Source: JADGGV01 sp035715725
GTDB taxonomy: Bacteria > Gemmatimonadota > Gemmatimonadetes > Longimicrobiales > RSA9
Direction: 5' to 3'
Assembly: GCA_035715725.1 (NCBI GenBank)
Contig: DASTKT010000085.1
Coordinates: 32,217 to 96,216 of the forward strand
Length of the DNA: 64,000 bases
Position 1 is the first letter of the stretch; each line of letters begins with the position of its first letter. This document shows positions 43,515 through 52,695 of this stretch, one piece after another. The notes under the pieces are model-generated. The model saw only the letters and a list, made by a program, of their open reading frames with translations. It was not told the DNA's origin and searched no databases. The position numbers and the translations under genes were made by a program.

Positions 43515-44696
43515 ATGCTCGTAATCGGCCTGATGTCCGGCACGTCGCTGGACGGCATCGACGCGGTGCTCGTCGAGTTCTCCGGGGCGACGGAGGCGGA
43601 GGTGGCGTGGCGCGTCGTCGGCTTCGTCTCGCGGCCGTACTCGCCGGAGGAGCGGGAGCGCATCCACCGCGTGATCCTGGACGGCGGCGCGGAGGCGCTC
43701 TGCCGGCTGCACGGCGAGCTCGGCGAATGGCTCGCGGCGGCGGCGCTGCAGGTGTGCGAGGCGTCGATGGTGGATGCCGCGCAGGTGGGCCTGGTCGGCT
43801 CGCACGGCCAGACGGTCTGGCACATTCCGCCGCTCCCGGGGAAGCGCGGCTACACGCTGCAGCTCGGCGATCCGGCGACGATCGCGGAGCGGACGGGGAT
43901 CCCCGTCGTCAGCGATTTCCGGGCGCGGGACGTGGCGGCGGGCGGCGAGGGCGCGCCGCTCGTGCCGTGGCAGGACCGCGTGCTGTTCTCCGCGCCGGGG
44001 AAGGCGCGCGTGCTCCAGAACATCGGCGGCATGGGCAACCTGACGTGGATCCCGCCGAAGGGGGAGGAGCTGCCGCTGCTGGCGTTCGACACGGGGCCGG
44101 GGAATGCGCTGATCGACGCGGCCGTGGAGCTGGCCACCGGCGGGCGCGAGACGTTCGATCGCGACGGCGAGCGGGCGGCGCGGGGCCACGTCGACGAGGA
44201 GCTGGTGCGGCGGGCGCTGTCGCACTCCTTCTTCATGCTCACGCCGCCGAAGTCGACCGGCCGCGAGCTGTTCGGGCGGCCGTTCGTCGAGGATCTGGTG
44301 CGGAATCTCCGGCCGGTGAGCGACGCCGGCTGGGACGACGTCATCGCCTCGCTCACGGCGGTCACGGCACGGAGCATCGTGGACGCGATCCGCGAGTGGG
44401 TGCTGCACCGCGGCGTCGACGAGGTCGTCATCTCGGGCGGCGGCGCGCGGAACCCCGTGCTGGTCCGGATGGTACGGGACGCGCTCGCGCCGATTCCGGT
44501 GGTGACCGGCGAGGCGCTCGGGATCGATCCGGATGCGAAGGAGGCCATCGCCTTCGCCGGCCTGGCCTGGGCGTTCGTCCACGGGATCCCGGGGAGCGTG
44601 CCGGAGGCGACCGGCGCGCTCGGCCCGCGGATCCTCGGCTCCCTCACCCCGGGCGCCGGCGGGCGGCTTCCGACTCCGACGAACGCATCGACGTGA
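43515..44696 (+). CDS. anmK: Anhydro-N-acetylmuramic acid kinase
   Basis: A 393-residue member of the ASKHA fold. The phosphate loop is GLMSGTSLDGIDAVLVEF at the N-terminus; further motifs are GSHGQTVWH, LQLGDPATIAERTG, QNIGGMGNLT, FDTGPGNALID (containing the catalytic Asp) and SGGGARNPVLV. It opens and phosphorylates 1,6-anhydro-MurNAc to MurNAc-6-phosphate, the MurQ substrate. The length is normal for the family. No strong Shine-Dalgarno precedes the ATG. The stop is 5 bp before the next gene's start. Confidence 0.95.
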   Translation: MLVIGLMSGTSLDGIDAVLVEFSGATEAEVAWRVVGFVSRPYSPEERERIHRVILDGGAEALCRLHGELGEWLAAAALQVCEASMVDAAQVGLVGSHGQTVWHIPPLPGKRGYTLQLGDPATIAERTGIPVVSDFRARDVAAGGEGAPLVPWQDRVLFSAPGKARVLQNIGGMGNLTWIPPKGEELPLLAFDTGPGNALIDAAVELATGGRETFDRDGERAARGHVDEELVRRALSHSFFMLTPPKSTGRELFGRPFVEDLVRNLRPVSDAGWDDVIASLTAVTARSIVDAIREWVLHRGVDEVVISGGGARNPVLVRMVRDALAPIPVVTGEALGIDPDAKEAIAFAGLAWAFVHGIPGSVPEATGALGPRILGSLTPGAGGRLPTPTNAST

Positions 44697-44701
44697 CGGC
44701 C

Positions 44702-45919
44702 ATGGCAACGACGCGACTTCCGACGGCTCTCTCCCGCGCGGCGCCCTTCGCGCTCCTCGCGGCCGCGCTGCTGGTCCCGTGCCCCGTGTGGGCGCAGGCG
44801 GCCGCGGCCGCCAAGGCGGCTCCGCTCCCCGCCACCTCCGCCGCCGACCAGGCCCACGTCCGCCAGGTCCTCGCGCAGCCGTACGGGACGCGGGAATACC
44901 TCGGCGGCATCCAGACGCTGCGCCTCGAGCTGGGCACGCTGCTGTACGACTACCTCGCGCTGGACGCCGTGGATCCGGACCTCCCGGCCATGCAGCGCGC
45001 CAACGCGCTCCTCGCGCTGCGCGACCTGGGCGTCGTCCGCCTCGGCACCTTCAGGGCCGGCTACGACGCGGCGGACCCGACGCTGCGCGCGGCCGCGGTG
45101 GCGGCGCTGCGCATCGCGCTCGACGATCCGGAGACGTACGGCGGCGCGGTGGACGTGCTGAAGCGCGCGCTGAAGGACCCGGACGAGCGCGTGCAGGCCA
45201 AGGCGCTCGAGTCGCTCGGCGACCGCGAGGCGCCGGTGCTGCGCGCCTTCCTGGCGGGCTCGCCGCCGGCGGAGCTGCGCACCCTGGCCGAGCAGCTCCT
45301 GCGGGCGGCGGAGGAGCGCGGCGCGCCGCTCGCGCCGGTGGACTCGAGCGGCGCCCTCGCGCACACCTCGCTGTCCGGCGTGCGGCTGGCGTTCAAGCCC
45401 GCGCGCCGCTGGCCGCACTGGAACTCGGCCGCCGGCGAGCTGACCATCACGCCGGTGAAGGGGAAGCCGGTCGTCGCCTCCGGCGTCGAGGTCGTGGCGA
45501 ACGTGCTGCCGGTCGCGGTCTCGCCGGACGGGGAGTACGTGGCGTACGAGGCCGGGCGGAAGATCCACGTGCGCGACCTGCGCAAGGGCACCGACGCGGT
45601 GCTCGGCCCCGGGATCGCGCCGCGTGCCGCGCCGCTCGCCCACGGCTTCATCTACCTGGTGCAGCGGCCGCAGCAGCACCGCGAAGTGGGCGGCGATCCG
45701 CTGGAGTACGACGTGCGCTTCGCCGGCTACGCCGACCGCGACGGCGCGCGCACGCTCGGCGTGCTCAAGGCGACGGCGCGCCCCGCGCTGAACGGCAACG
45801 CCTCCCCGGCGCGCTGGATGCGCATCGTCGAGGAGAGCGGCGCGTTCAAGATCGTGGGCGAGGGCATCGTCACCTTCGCGTTGCCGGACCTGGCCCCGAG
45901 CGGGCGGCCGGCGTCCTGA
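44702..45919 (+). CDS. Exported HEAT-like repeat protein, unknown function
   Basis: A 405-residue protein with a clear signal peptide (LLAAALLVPCPVWAQA). Residues about 85-210 look like HEAT/armadillo repeats: ALLALRDLGVVRLG, LRAAAVAALRIALDDPE, ERVQAKALESLGDREAPVL. The C-terminal half is beta-rich (VVANVLPVAVSPDGEYVAYEAG, IHVRDLRKGTDAVLG) and resembles propeller-type PD40 blades. ATG at 44702 begins 5 bp after the anmK stop. No catalytic motif is visible. It is probably a periplasmic scaffold, and the neighbours suggest an envelope role. Confidence 0.7.
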   Translation: MATTRLPTALSRAAPFALLAAALLVPCPVWAQAAAAAKAAPLPATSAADQAHVRQVLAQPYGTREYLGGIQTLRLELGTLLYDYLALDAVDPDLPAMQRANALLALRDLGVVRLGTFRAGYDAADPTLRAAAVAALRIALDDPETYGGAVDVLKRALKDPDERVQAKALESLGDREAPVLRAFLAGSPPAELRTLAEQLLRAAEERGAPLAPVDSSGALAHTSLSGVRLAFKPARRWPHWNSAAGELTITPVKGKPVVASGVEVVANVLPVAVSPDGEYVAYEAGRKIHVRDLRKGTDAVLGPGIAPRAAPLAHGFIYLVQRPQQHREVGGDPLEYDVRFAGYADRDGARTLGVLKATARPALNGNASPARWMRIVEESGAFKIVGEGIVTFALPDLAPSGRPAS

Positions 45920-45930
45920 AGGGCGGGGCG

Positions 45931-47634
45931 ATGAGCAAGAAGGCGGGCCGGTCGGAGCCGCGGCCGCGGCCGGCGCCGGCCCGGGCGGGAGCGGCCGGGG
46001 GGCGGCCGGAACCGGCGCGCGGCTCGTGGCTGCGGCGCACGCCGCCGTGGGCCATCGCGCTCGGGCTCGTCGCGCTCCACCTGCTCCTGGCCGCCTGGGT
46101 CTTCGACCCGACCGTCTTCACCGGGGGCGACAACGCGTCCTACCTCTCGCTCGCACGCTCGCTGGTCGAGGGACACGGGTATCGCTCGACCTGGGAGCCG
46201 GGCGCCCCGCTCCACACGCAGTACCCGCCGGTCTTCCCGGCGCTGATCGCGCTCGGACTCCTCCTGGGGCTGAAGCCGTGGGTGGGGCTGAAGCTGATCG
46301 TGCTGGCGTTCTCCGCCGTCGCCGTCGCCTTCTCCTACCTGTGGCTGCGCCGGCGCGGCCGGCCGGGGCTCGCGCTCGCGGTCGGGCTCATCCTCGCGGC
46401 GAGCCCCGGCGTCCTCGCGCAGAGCCACCTCGAGCTGTCGGACGTGCCGTTCTGGGCGTTCGTGATGATCGCGCTGTGGGCGTTCGAGCGCCTCGGCAAG
46501 GGGGACCGGGTCCGCTTCGCGATCGCCATCGTGGCCACCGTGCTGGCGTACTTCACCCGCTCGGCGGGGCTCCCGCTCGTGGTCGCGGCCGGCGGCTGGC
46601 TGGCGTGGCGCCGGCGCTGGCGGCAGCTCGCGGTGTTCGCCGCCGTGCTGCTCCCGCTGGCGTTCCTCTGGTGGCTGCGGGCGCACCAGGCCGGCGGCGT
46701 CAACTACGCGCGGCTCTTCTGGTACGTGAACCCGTACCAGCCGGAGCTGGGCACGATCGGGCCGGCCGGCCTGATCCACCGCCTCTTCGAGAACGAGCGG
46801 AAGTACCTCGGCACACACCTGCCCGTGCTGCTCGCGGAGAGCACGGCCGGCGCGCTCGCCGTGCTCTCCTACCTGGTCTCGATCCTGGCGGTCTTCGGCT
46901 GGATCGCGCGCATCCGCCGGCCGCGGGTGGCCGAGCTGTTCTTCCCGCTCTATGTCGGCCTGATCTTCGTCTGGCCGGAGGTCTGGTCCGGGGAGCGCTT
47001 CCTCCTCCCCGCGATCCCGCTCGTCCTGGCGTACGCGGGCGAGGCGCTGGGCTGGCTCGCGGCGCGCGTCGACCGGCGCGCCGTCGTCCCCGTCGGCGCG
47101 GTGGCGACGGCGCTCCTGCTGCTGCTCGGGATGCCCGCCGTCCAGGCCGACGCCGCCACGGCCGCGCAGTGCCGCGGCGTCTACCGCGCCGGCCAGCCGC
47201 TCGGCTGCCTGGACGACGCCTGGCAGGAGTTCTTCGGCCTGGCCGGCTGGGCGAAGGGCGCGCTCCCGCCCGGCGCGGCCGTCTACTCGCGCAAGCCGGG
47301 CTTCTTCTACGTGGAGAGCGGGCACCCGAGCCTGCCGGTGCCGATGACGCGGGATCCGGCGGAGTTCTTCCGCGAGGCGCGGGCGCAGAAGGTGGGCTAC
47401 GTGCTGCTGGACCGGCTCGGTGGGCTGACCGCGTACTACTTCGGGCCGGTACTCATGGCCCGGCCGGAGGCGTTCTGCCTGATGCGGACGGCCGGCGAGC
47501 AGGGCGTGGCGCTGCTCGCGATCCGGACCGAGCCCGCGCCGCCGCGGCCGGCGCCCCGGTCGCGCGACGGCATCTCGCTGGAGAGCTGCCCGGCGAGCTA
47601 CTACGCGCCGTCGTTCTCGCCGGGCGCGCGGTAG
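45931..47634 (+). CDS. GT-C (GT39/ArnT-like) membrane glycosyltransferase
   Basis: A 567-residue protein with a Pro/Ala-rich cytoplasmic head (about 1-35) and roughly ten TM helices. The first external loop has FTGGDNASYLSLARSLVEG with the acidic residue typical of GT-C enzymes; later come THTQ-like HTQYPPVFPALIALG and FTRSAGLPLVVAAGGWLAW. The C-terminal periplasmic domain holds several Cys residues. Such enzymes use polyprenyl-phosphate sugars to glycosylate lipids, proteins or wall polymers on the outer face of the inner membrane. ATG at 45931 lies 11 bp after the HEAT protein stop. The 3' end overlaps the opposite-strand gene by 34 bp. Confidence 0.75.
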   Translation: MSKKAGRSEPRPRPAPARAGAAGGRPEPARGSWLRRTPPWAIALGLVALHLLLAAWVFDPTVFTGGDNASYLSLARSLVEGHGYRSTWEPGAPLHTQYPPVFPALIALGLLLGLKPWVGLKLIVLAFSAVAVAFSYLWLRRRGRPGLALAVGLILAASPGVLAQSHLELSDVPFWAFVMIALWAFERLGKGDRVRFAIAIVATVLAYFTRSAGLPLVVAAGGWLAWRRRWRQLAVFAAVLLPLAFLWWLRAHQAGGVNYARLFWYVNPYQPELGTIGPAGLIHRLFENERKYLGTHLPVLLAESTAGALAVLSYLVSILAVFGWIARIRRPRVAELFFPLYVGLIFVWPEVWSGERFLLPAIPLVLAYAGEALGWLAARVDRRAVVPVGAVATALLLLLGMPAVQADAATAAQCRGVYRAGQPLGCLDDAWQEFFGLAGWAKGALPPGAAVYSRKPGFFYVESGHPSLPVPMTRDPAEFFREARAQKVGYVLLDRLGGLTAYYFGPVLMARPEAFCLMRTAGEQGVALLAIRTEPAPPRPAPRSRDGISLESCPASYYAPSFSPGAR

Positions 47635-48485
47635 AGCAGGCCGAGCGCGAGGCCGAGCGCCAGCGCGCGGGTCGCGGCGCGCTCCGTGCCGGCCGGATGC
47701 AGACGCGCGAGCGGGAACCGCACCCGCGGCGCGAGTCCGCGCAGCACGCCGACCGCCCCGCCGCCCGTCCCGGTGCCCGCGTCGAGGACGCCGAACGCCA
47801 GCCCCTTCAGCAGCGCCGGTCCGGGAAGCCGCGGGTAGACGAGGGCCGCATAGGCGGCGGCGGTCGCCAGGTCGGCGGCGGCGCGCTGCGCCAGCGCCCG
47901 GCCCGCCTCCGCGGCGACATGCTGCAGCGCCCGCTCCTCGCGCTCGTCCTCCTCTGCGAGCGCCTCGCTCGCGCCCGGCGCCTCGGCGCCGGCGAGCTCG
48001 GCCTCGAGCGCGGCGGCCGCCTCCGCGTCCTCGACCATGTCCAGGACCGCTTCCTCCGCGGCGAGCTCGTCGCCGGCGAGCTCCGTGTCGTAGCCGTGCT
48101 CCTCCGCCACGCCCTGCGCCGCGTAGATGTCGGCGTACTCGCCTTCGCCGGCCTCCTCGTGGCCGCGGAGCGCCGCTTCCTCCGCCTCCAGCTCCTCCCG
48201 GAGCCGGGCATCCAGCTCCTCGTCGGTCAGGCCATCCATGCCGAAACCAGTCAGCGCCTCGCCGATCATGTGACCGACGAGGGTTGCGGCAAGGAGGCGG
48301 GACCAGCCAACCTTCCGCGGCCGCAGCACTCCGGTGAGCGCCGCGGCGACGGCCACGCGGCGAAGCTCGTCGGCGGGCCCGGCGGCACTCGCTTTGCCAT
48401 CCCCGTGCTGGCTCAGCTCCTCGAGGAGGTAGCCGAGGCGGTAGAAGGCACGGTCCAGATGCGAATCCGGGAGGGGTGCGGGCAT
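47601..48485 (-). CDS. Hypothetical acidic membrane-associated protein
   Basis: A 294-residue protein. An N-terminal helix region (VAVAAALTGVLRPRK, SRLLAATLVGHMIGEAL) is followed by a long very acidic Glu/Ala segment (about 80-195) that should be helical, and then by Gly/Ala-rich hydrophobic stretches (ATAAAYAALVYP, ALALGLALGLLY). The ATG at 48485 is chosen because upstream sequence in the same frame runs antisense to the symporter gene. The frame is tail-to-tail with the glycosyltransferase with 34 bp of overlap. I do not recognise the family. Confidence 0.55.
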   Translation of the reverse strand: MPAPLPDSHLDRAFYRLGYLLEELSQHGDGKASAAGPADELRRVAVAAALTGVLRPRKVGWSRLLAATLVGHMIGEALTGFGMDGLTDEELDARLREELEAEEAALRGHEEAGEGEYADIYAAQGVAEEHGYDTELAGDELAAEEAVLDMVEDAEAAAALEAELAGAEAPGASEALAEEDEREERALQHVAAEAGRALAQRAAADLATAAAYAALVYPRLPGPALLKGLAFGVLDAGTGTGGGAVGVLRGLAPRVRFPLARLHPAGTERAATRALALGLALGLLYRAPGENDGA

Positions 48486-48560
48486 GAGATCCTCGACTCG
48501 TGACAAGGAAGGGCCGGCCGTGCGGGGTGCAACCCCCGTGCCCGGGAGGAGCACCCGGAC

Positions 48561-50372
48561 GTGAGCGCGCTCGACTGGATCGTCATCGGGCTCTACCTCG
48601 TCGCCGCGCTCGGCCTCGGCCTCTACATGGGGCGCCGCGGCTCGAAGAACATGGTCGAGTTCTTCGTCTCCGGCCGCGAGCTGCCGTGGTGGCTCGCCGG
48701 GACCGGGATGGCCGCGGCGGCGTTCAGCATCGACACGCCGCTGTACGTGACCGGCGTCGTCGCCCGGCAGGGCGTGGCGGGGAACTGGCAGTGGTGGTCC
48801 TTCGCCATCGCCCACGTGCTGATGGTCTTCGTCTTCGCCCGGCTGTGGCGGCGCGCGGAGGTCATCACCGACGCCGAGCTGACCGAGATCCGTTACGGCG
48901 GCCGCCCCGCCGCCATCCTGCGCGGGCTGCGCGCCTTCATCTTCGCCGTGCCGGTCAACGTCATCGGCCTCGGCTACGCGATGCTGGCGGCGAAGAAGGT
49001 ATTCGTCGCGCTCGGGCTCGCCAACTCGCTGCCGGCCGGGCTGGGCGGCGACCCGGAGCTGGCCGCCGTCATCATCGTCACCGTGCTGACGCTGGCGTAC
49101 GCCGGCGTGGCGGGGCTCTGGGGCGTCGTCACGGCGGACTTCTTCCAGTTCTTCCTCGCGCTCTTCGGCGCCATTCTCGTCGCCGTCATGGCCATCGTCA
49201 ACGTGGGCGGGCTCGGGGCGCTGCGCGACCAGCTCGTGGCGCGCGGCCTCGGCGACCGCATGGCATTCTTTCCCATCGGCGAGGCGAGCGAGCTGGCCGT
49301 CACCACGTTCCTGGCCTACATCGGGATCCAGTGGTGGGCGTTCCGGCGCTCCGACGGCGGCGGCGAGTTCGTGCAGCGGCTCTCCGCGGCGCGCGACGAG
49401 AAGTCGGCGGAGCGCGCGGCCGGGCTGTTCAACGTGCTGCACTACATCGTGCGGACGTGGCCGTGGGTGCTGGTGGGGCTGGTGGCGCTCCTGATCTACC
49501 CCGAGGTGCTGGCGCCCGGCGGCGACCCGGAGGTGGCCTATCCGCGGCTGATGCTGCAGTTCCTGCCGACGGGGCTGCTGGGGCTGGTCGTCGCCTCGCT
49601 GATCGCGGCGTTCATGTCGGTGGCGTCCGTGCACATCAACTGGGGCGCCAGCTACATCACGAACGACATGTACAAGCGCTTCGCGCACCCGACCGCGACG
49701 CAGCGCGAGCTGGTCTGGGTCGGCCGCATCGCCTCGCTCGTGCTGGCGGTGCTCGCCGCCTGGGTCGCCTTCAACGCCGAGAGCATCGGCACGATCTTCA
49801 CGTTCATCATCGCGATCGGCACCGGGCCGGGCGCCGTGCTGATCCTGCGCTGGTTCTGGTGGCGGATCAATGCGTGGGCGGAGATCGCCAGCATGGTGGC
49901 GGGGCTGCTCATCGCGCTGCTGCTCTACGTGCCGAAGCTCCATTGGGCCAACGCGCCGATGGAGGCGCTCGCCGGCTACATCGGCCCGGTGGCGACGCTC
50001 GGCAACGCCGGCGTGCTCACCATCACGGCGCTGGGCACGGCCGTGATCTGGATCGTGGTCATGCTCGCGACGGCGCCCGAGACGGACACCGTGCTGGACC
50101 GGTTCTACCAGCGGACGCGGCCCGGCGGGCCGGGGTGGAAGCGGCAGCGCGAGCGCACGGGGCTGGCGCCGCTCCAGGACCTCGGCGCCGACATGGTCAG
50201 CACGCTCTGGGGCGTGCTCCTGCTGTTCGGCGCCATGTTCGCCATCGGCGGCGCGCTGCTGCTGCGGTGGACCGAGGCCGCCGTCGCGCTGGCCATCGCG
50301 ATCGTCTCGGGGCTGCTCCTGCTGCGCGCGCGGCGCCGCGAGGCGGAGGAGCTGGCCCGCAGGGAACGCTGA
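48561..50372 (+). CDS. Sodium:solute symporter (SSS family)
   Basis: A 603-residue transporter with 13-14 TM helices. It opens DWIVIGLYLVAALGLGLYMG, then GRELPWWLAGTGMAAAAFSIDTPLYVTG, the substrate/sodium-site region of the family. Later motifs include AYAGVAGLWGVVTADFFQF and LIAAFMSVASVHINWGASYITND. The GTG at 48561 follows GGAGGA at 48545-48550. The cotransported solute is not readable from sequence. The position in a stretch with murQ, anmK and a wall amidase suggests a muropeptide-derived sugar such as anhydro-MurNAc, but this is inference. Confidence 0.9.
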   Translation: MSALDWIVIGLYLVAALGLGLYMGRRGSKNMVEFFVSGRELPWWLAGTGMAAAAFSIDTPLYVTGVVARQGVAGNWQWWSFAIAHVLMVFVFARLWRRAEVITDAELTEIRYGGRPAAILRGLRAFIFAVPVNVIGLGYAMLAAKKVFVALGLANSLPAGLGGDPELAAVIIVTVLTLAYAGVAGLWGVVTADFFQFFLALFGAILVAVMAIVNVGGLGALRDQLVARGLGDRMAFFPIGEASELAVTTFLAYIGIQWWAFRRSDGGGEFVQRLSAARDEKSAERAAGLFNVLHYIVRTWPWVLVGLVALLIYPEVLAPGGDPEVAYPRLMLQFLPTGLLGLVVASLIAAFMSVASVHINWGASYITNDMYKRFAHPTATQRELVWVGRIASLVLAVLAAWVAFNAESIGTIFTFIIAIGTGPGAVLILRWFWWRINAWAEIASMVAGLLIALLLYVPKLHWANAPMEALAGYIGPVATLGNAGVLTITALGTAVIWIVVMLATAPETDTVLDRFYQRTRPGGPGWKRQRERTGLAPLQDLGADMVSTLWGVLLLFGAMFAIGGALLLRWTEAAVALAIAIVSGLLLLRARRREAEELARRER

Positions 50373-50391
50373 ACCCGAACCCGTGACCACG

Positions 50392-52512
50392 ATGTCCGTC
50401 TCTCGCCACACACCGCGGAGCCGCCCGCTCCGCCTGCTCGGCCTCGCGCTCGTGCTCGCCTGCGCGCCGAAACCGGCCGCCGGCCCCGCGCCCCGCCCGG
50501 CCGGGCTGCCGCCGATCCCCGCGGCCAGCGGGCCGCTCCGGATCGACGTCGTCGCCCCCGGGGAGAACGAGGCGCTGCCGACCCGCGACTCGACGTTCGT
50601 CTACGGCTCCGTCGGCACCGGCGGCGCCACGCTCACGATCGACGGCGCGCGCGTCCCGGTCGAGCCGAACGGCGCCTTCATGGCGTACCTGCCGGTGCCG
50701 GCCGGCGGCGTCTACCACCTCGAGGCGACGGCGGCGGGCCAGACCGCCCGCGCCGACCGCCGCGTGCGCGTCCCCGGCGCCGCCGCCATCCCGTCCACCG
50801 GCGCGCGCATCCTCGCCGGCACGGCCACGCCGCGGGGCGCCTGGACCGCGCTCCCCGGCGAGCGCATCGACGTCGGCTTCCGCGGCACGCCCGGCGGCGT
50901 CGCCACCCTCGTGCTCCCGGACGGGCGGCGCATCCCGCTCGCGGAGTCCGGCGCGTTCGACCAGCCGATGGAGGGCGCCGAGAACTTCGCGAGCGACGGC
51001 CAGCCGGCGGGGGCCGCGGTGCCGGGCGTCTCGACGTACCGCGGCTTCTTCGGCGCGGTCCCGCTCCTCTCCGCGGACACGGTGCTCGGGCGCACCACGC
51101 TCGCGCCGCTGCCGAGCCCGGCGTCTTTCGGGCGGCTCGGCTCGGCCGACAGCGCCATGGAGCGCGGCGCGGAGGCGGCCGGGAGCGTGGACGCGCTGCG
51201 CGCCGCGGACGCCTCCGCCTCCGCCGACCGCGCGCGTCGGCCGGCGCCGGCGCGCGGGCTGCGCCCGGGCTCGGCGGGCCGGCTGCAGACCGCGGCCATC
51301 TTCGAGCTGGTCGTCGGGCCCGATACCGCGCGCACGCCGCTGCCGCTCTCCCTCGCGGTGCTCCCCGAGGGCCGCCCGCGCGTCGGCGCGGCGGACGAGC
51401 CGGCCGGCGCGGATGCGCGCGGCTTCGTGCCGGCGCGCCCGGGGACGAGCGGGCCGTACCACTACCTCTGGCCGAACAGCACGAAGCTCGCGCTCACCGG
51501 CGAGCGGGCCGGCCTCTTCCGCGTCACCCTCGGCGACGGGCAGGACGCCTGGGTCGAGCGCAGTCTCGTCCGCCTGCTCCCCGTCGGCGCACCGCCGCCG
51601 TTCACCCGCGTGAACACGGTGCGGCTGAACCCCGCGCCCGGCTGGGTGGACGTGCGCATGGTCCTCGGCGACCGCGTGCCGTTCTTCGTCACCGTCCCGG
51701 ACGAGCGCACGCTGCAGATCGACCTCTACGGCGCGGTCAGCAACACGAACTACCTGCAGTACGGCCCGCACGACCCGCTCATCCGGCAGGCGGAGTGGAG
51801 CCAGCCGGCGGACAGCATCTACCGGGTGACCGTGCGCCTGACGCAGCCGGTGTGGGGGTACCGCACGCTCTGGACGGAGGGCGGCGACCTCGTGCTGCGC
51901 ATCCGCCGGCCGCCGGCGATCGACCCGCGCGCCCCGTTCAAGGGGCTGAAGATCGCGTTGGACCCGGGGCACCCGCCGGGCGGCGCCGTCGGGCCGACGC
52001 GCTGGACGGAGGCGCAGGCCAACCTGGCCGTGGCGCTGCGCCTGAAGCCGATGCTCGAGCGGGAGGGCGCGACCGTGCTCATGTCGCGCACCGACATGAC
52101 GGCCGTGCCGCTCAACTCGCGGCCGCTCCGGGCCGCGCGCGAGAACGCCGACATCTACCTTTCGCTCCACAACAACGGCCTGCCGCCGGGGCTGAACCCG
52201 TACGTGAACACCGGGACGAGCGCGTACTACTTCCACCCGTTCTCGCAGCCGCTCGCCGTCGATCTCCAGCAGGCGCTGCTGCGGGAGCTCGGGCTCAAGG
52301 ACCTGGGCGTCGGGCGCGCGGACTTCGCGCTCGTGCGCACGCCCTGGTTCCCGTCCGTGCTGACCGAGACGATGTTCCTGATGGTGCCGCAGCAGGAGGC
52401 CGCGCTGCGCAACCCGGACGCGCAGGAGCGGATCGCGCGGGCGCACGTGGCCGGACTCCGGGCGTTCCTCCTCTCCCGCGCCCGGGAGCAGGGCACGGTG
52501 GCGCGGCGCTGA
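50392..52512 (+). CDS. N-acetylmuramoyl-L-alanine amidase (Amidase_3) lipoprotein
   Basis: A 706-residue cell-wall amidase. The signal ends LLGLALVLACAP, a lipobox. Residues about 40-500 contain beta-rich segments, including an AMIN-like region (VDVRMVLGDRVPFFVTVPD) and a SH3-like piece. The C-terminal catalytic domain (about 520-706) is Amidase_3: His527 in DPGHPPGG, a Glu in RWTEAQANL, His593 in SLHNNG and Glu660 in TETMF, the zinc site and catalytic Glu. It cuts the MurNAc-L-Ala bond of peptidoglycan, feeding the murQ/anmK recycling route. Start: ATG at 50392; a GTG at 50383 would add three residues. Confidence 0.9.
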   Translation: MSVSRHTPRSRPLRLLGLALVLACAPKPAAGPAPRPAGLPPIPAASGPLRIDVVAPGENEALPTRDSTFVYGSVGTGGATLTIDGARVPVEPNGAFMAYLPVPAGGVYHLEATAAGQTARADRRVRVPGAAAIPSTGARILAGTATPRGAWTALPGERIDVGFRGTPGGVATLVLPDGRRIPLAESGAFDQPMEGAENFASDGQPAGAAVPGVSTYRGFFGAVPLLSADTVLGRTTLAPLPSPASFGRLGSADSAMERGAEAAGSVDALRAADASASADRARRPAPARGLRPGSAGRLQTAAIFELVVGPDTARTPLPLSLAVLPEGRPRVGAADEPAGADARGFVPARPGTSGPYHYLWPNSTKLALTGERAGLFRVTLGDGQDAWVERSLVRLLPVGAPPPFTRVNTVRLNPAPGWVDVRMVLGDRVPFFVTVPDERTLQIDLYGAVSNTNYLQYGPHDPLIRQAEWSQPADSIYRVTVRLTQPVWGYRTLWTEGGDLVLRIRRPPAIDPRAPFKGLKIALDPGHPPGGAVGPTRWTEAQANLAVALRLKPMLEREGATVLMSRTDMTAVPLNSRPLRAARENADIYLSLHNNGLPPGLNPYVNTGTSAYYFHPFSQPLAVDLQQALLRELGLKDLGVGRADFALVRTPWFPSVLTETMFLMVPQQEAALRNPDAQERIARAHVAGLRAFLLSRAREQGTVARR

Positions 52513-52695
52513 CGGCGAGGCGGGTCGGCCACCGCGCCGCCGGCCGGGCGCCGCGTCCGGCGCCGGCACGCCTGCCCGGGCCGCCGGCGCGGGCGCCGGA
52601 CGGCGCGGTCCGCGCCGCACCCGTTGTCGCCGCCGCCCCGCTCCGCCATCCTTCGGGGGAGACGCATACCCTCGCCAACGGAACGGACTTCGTCG

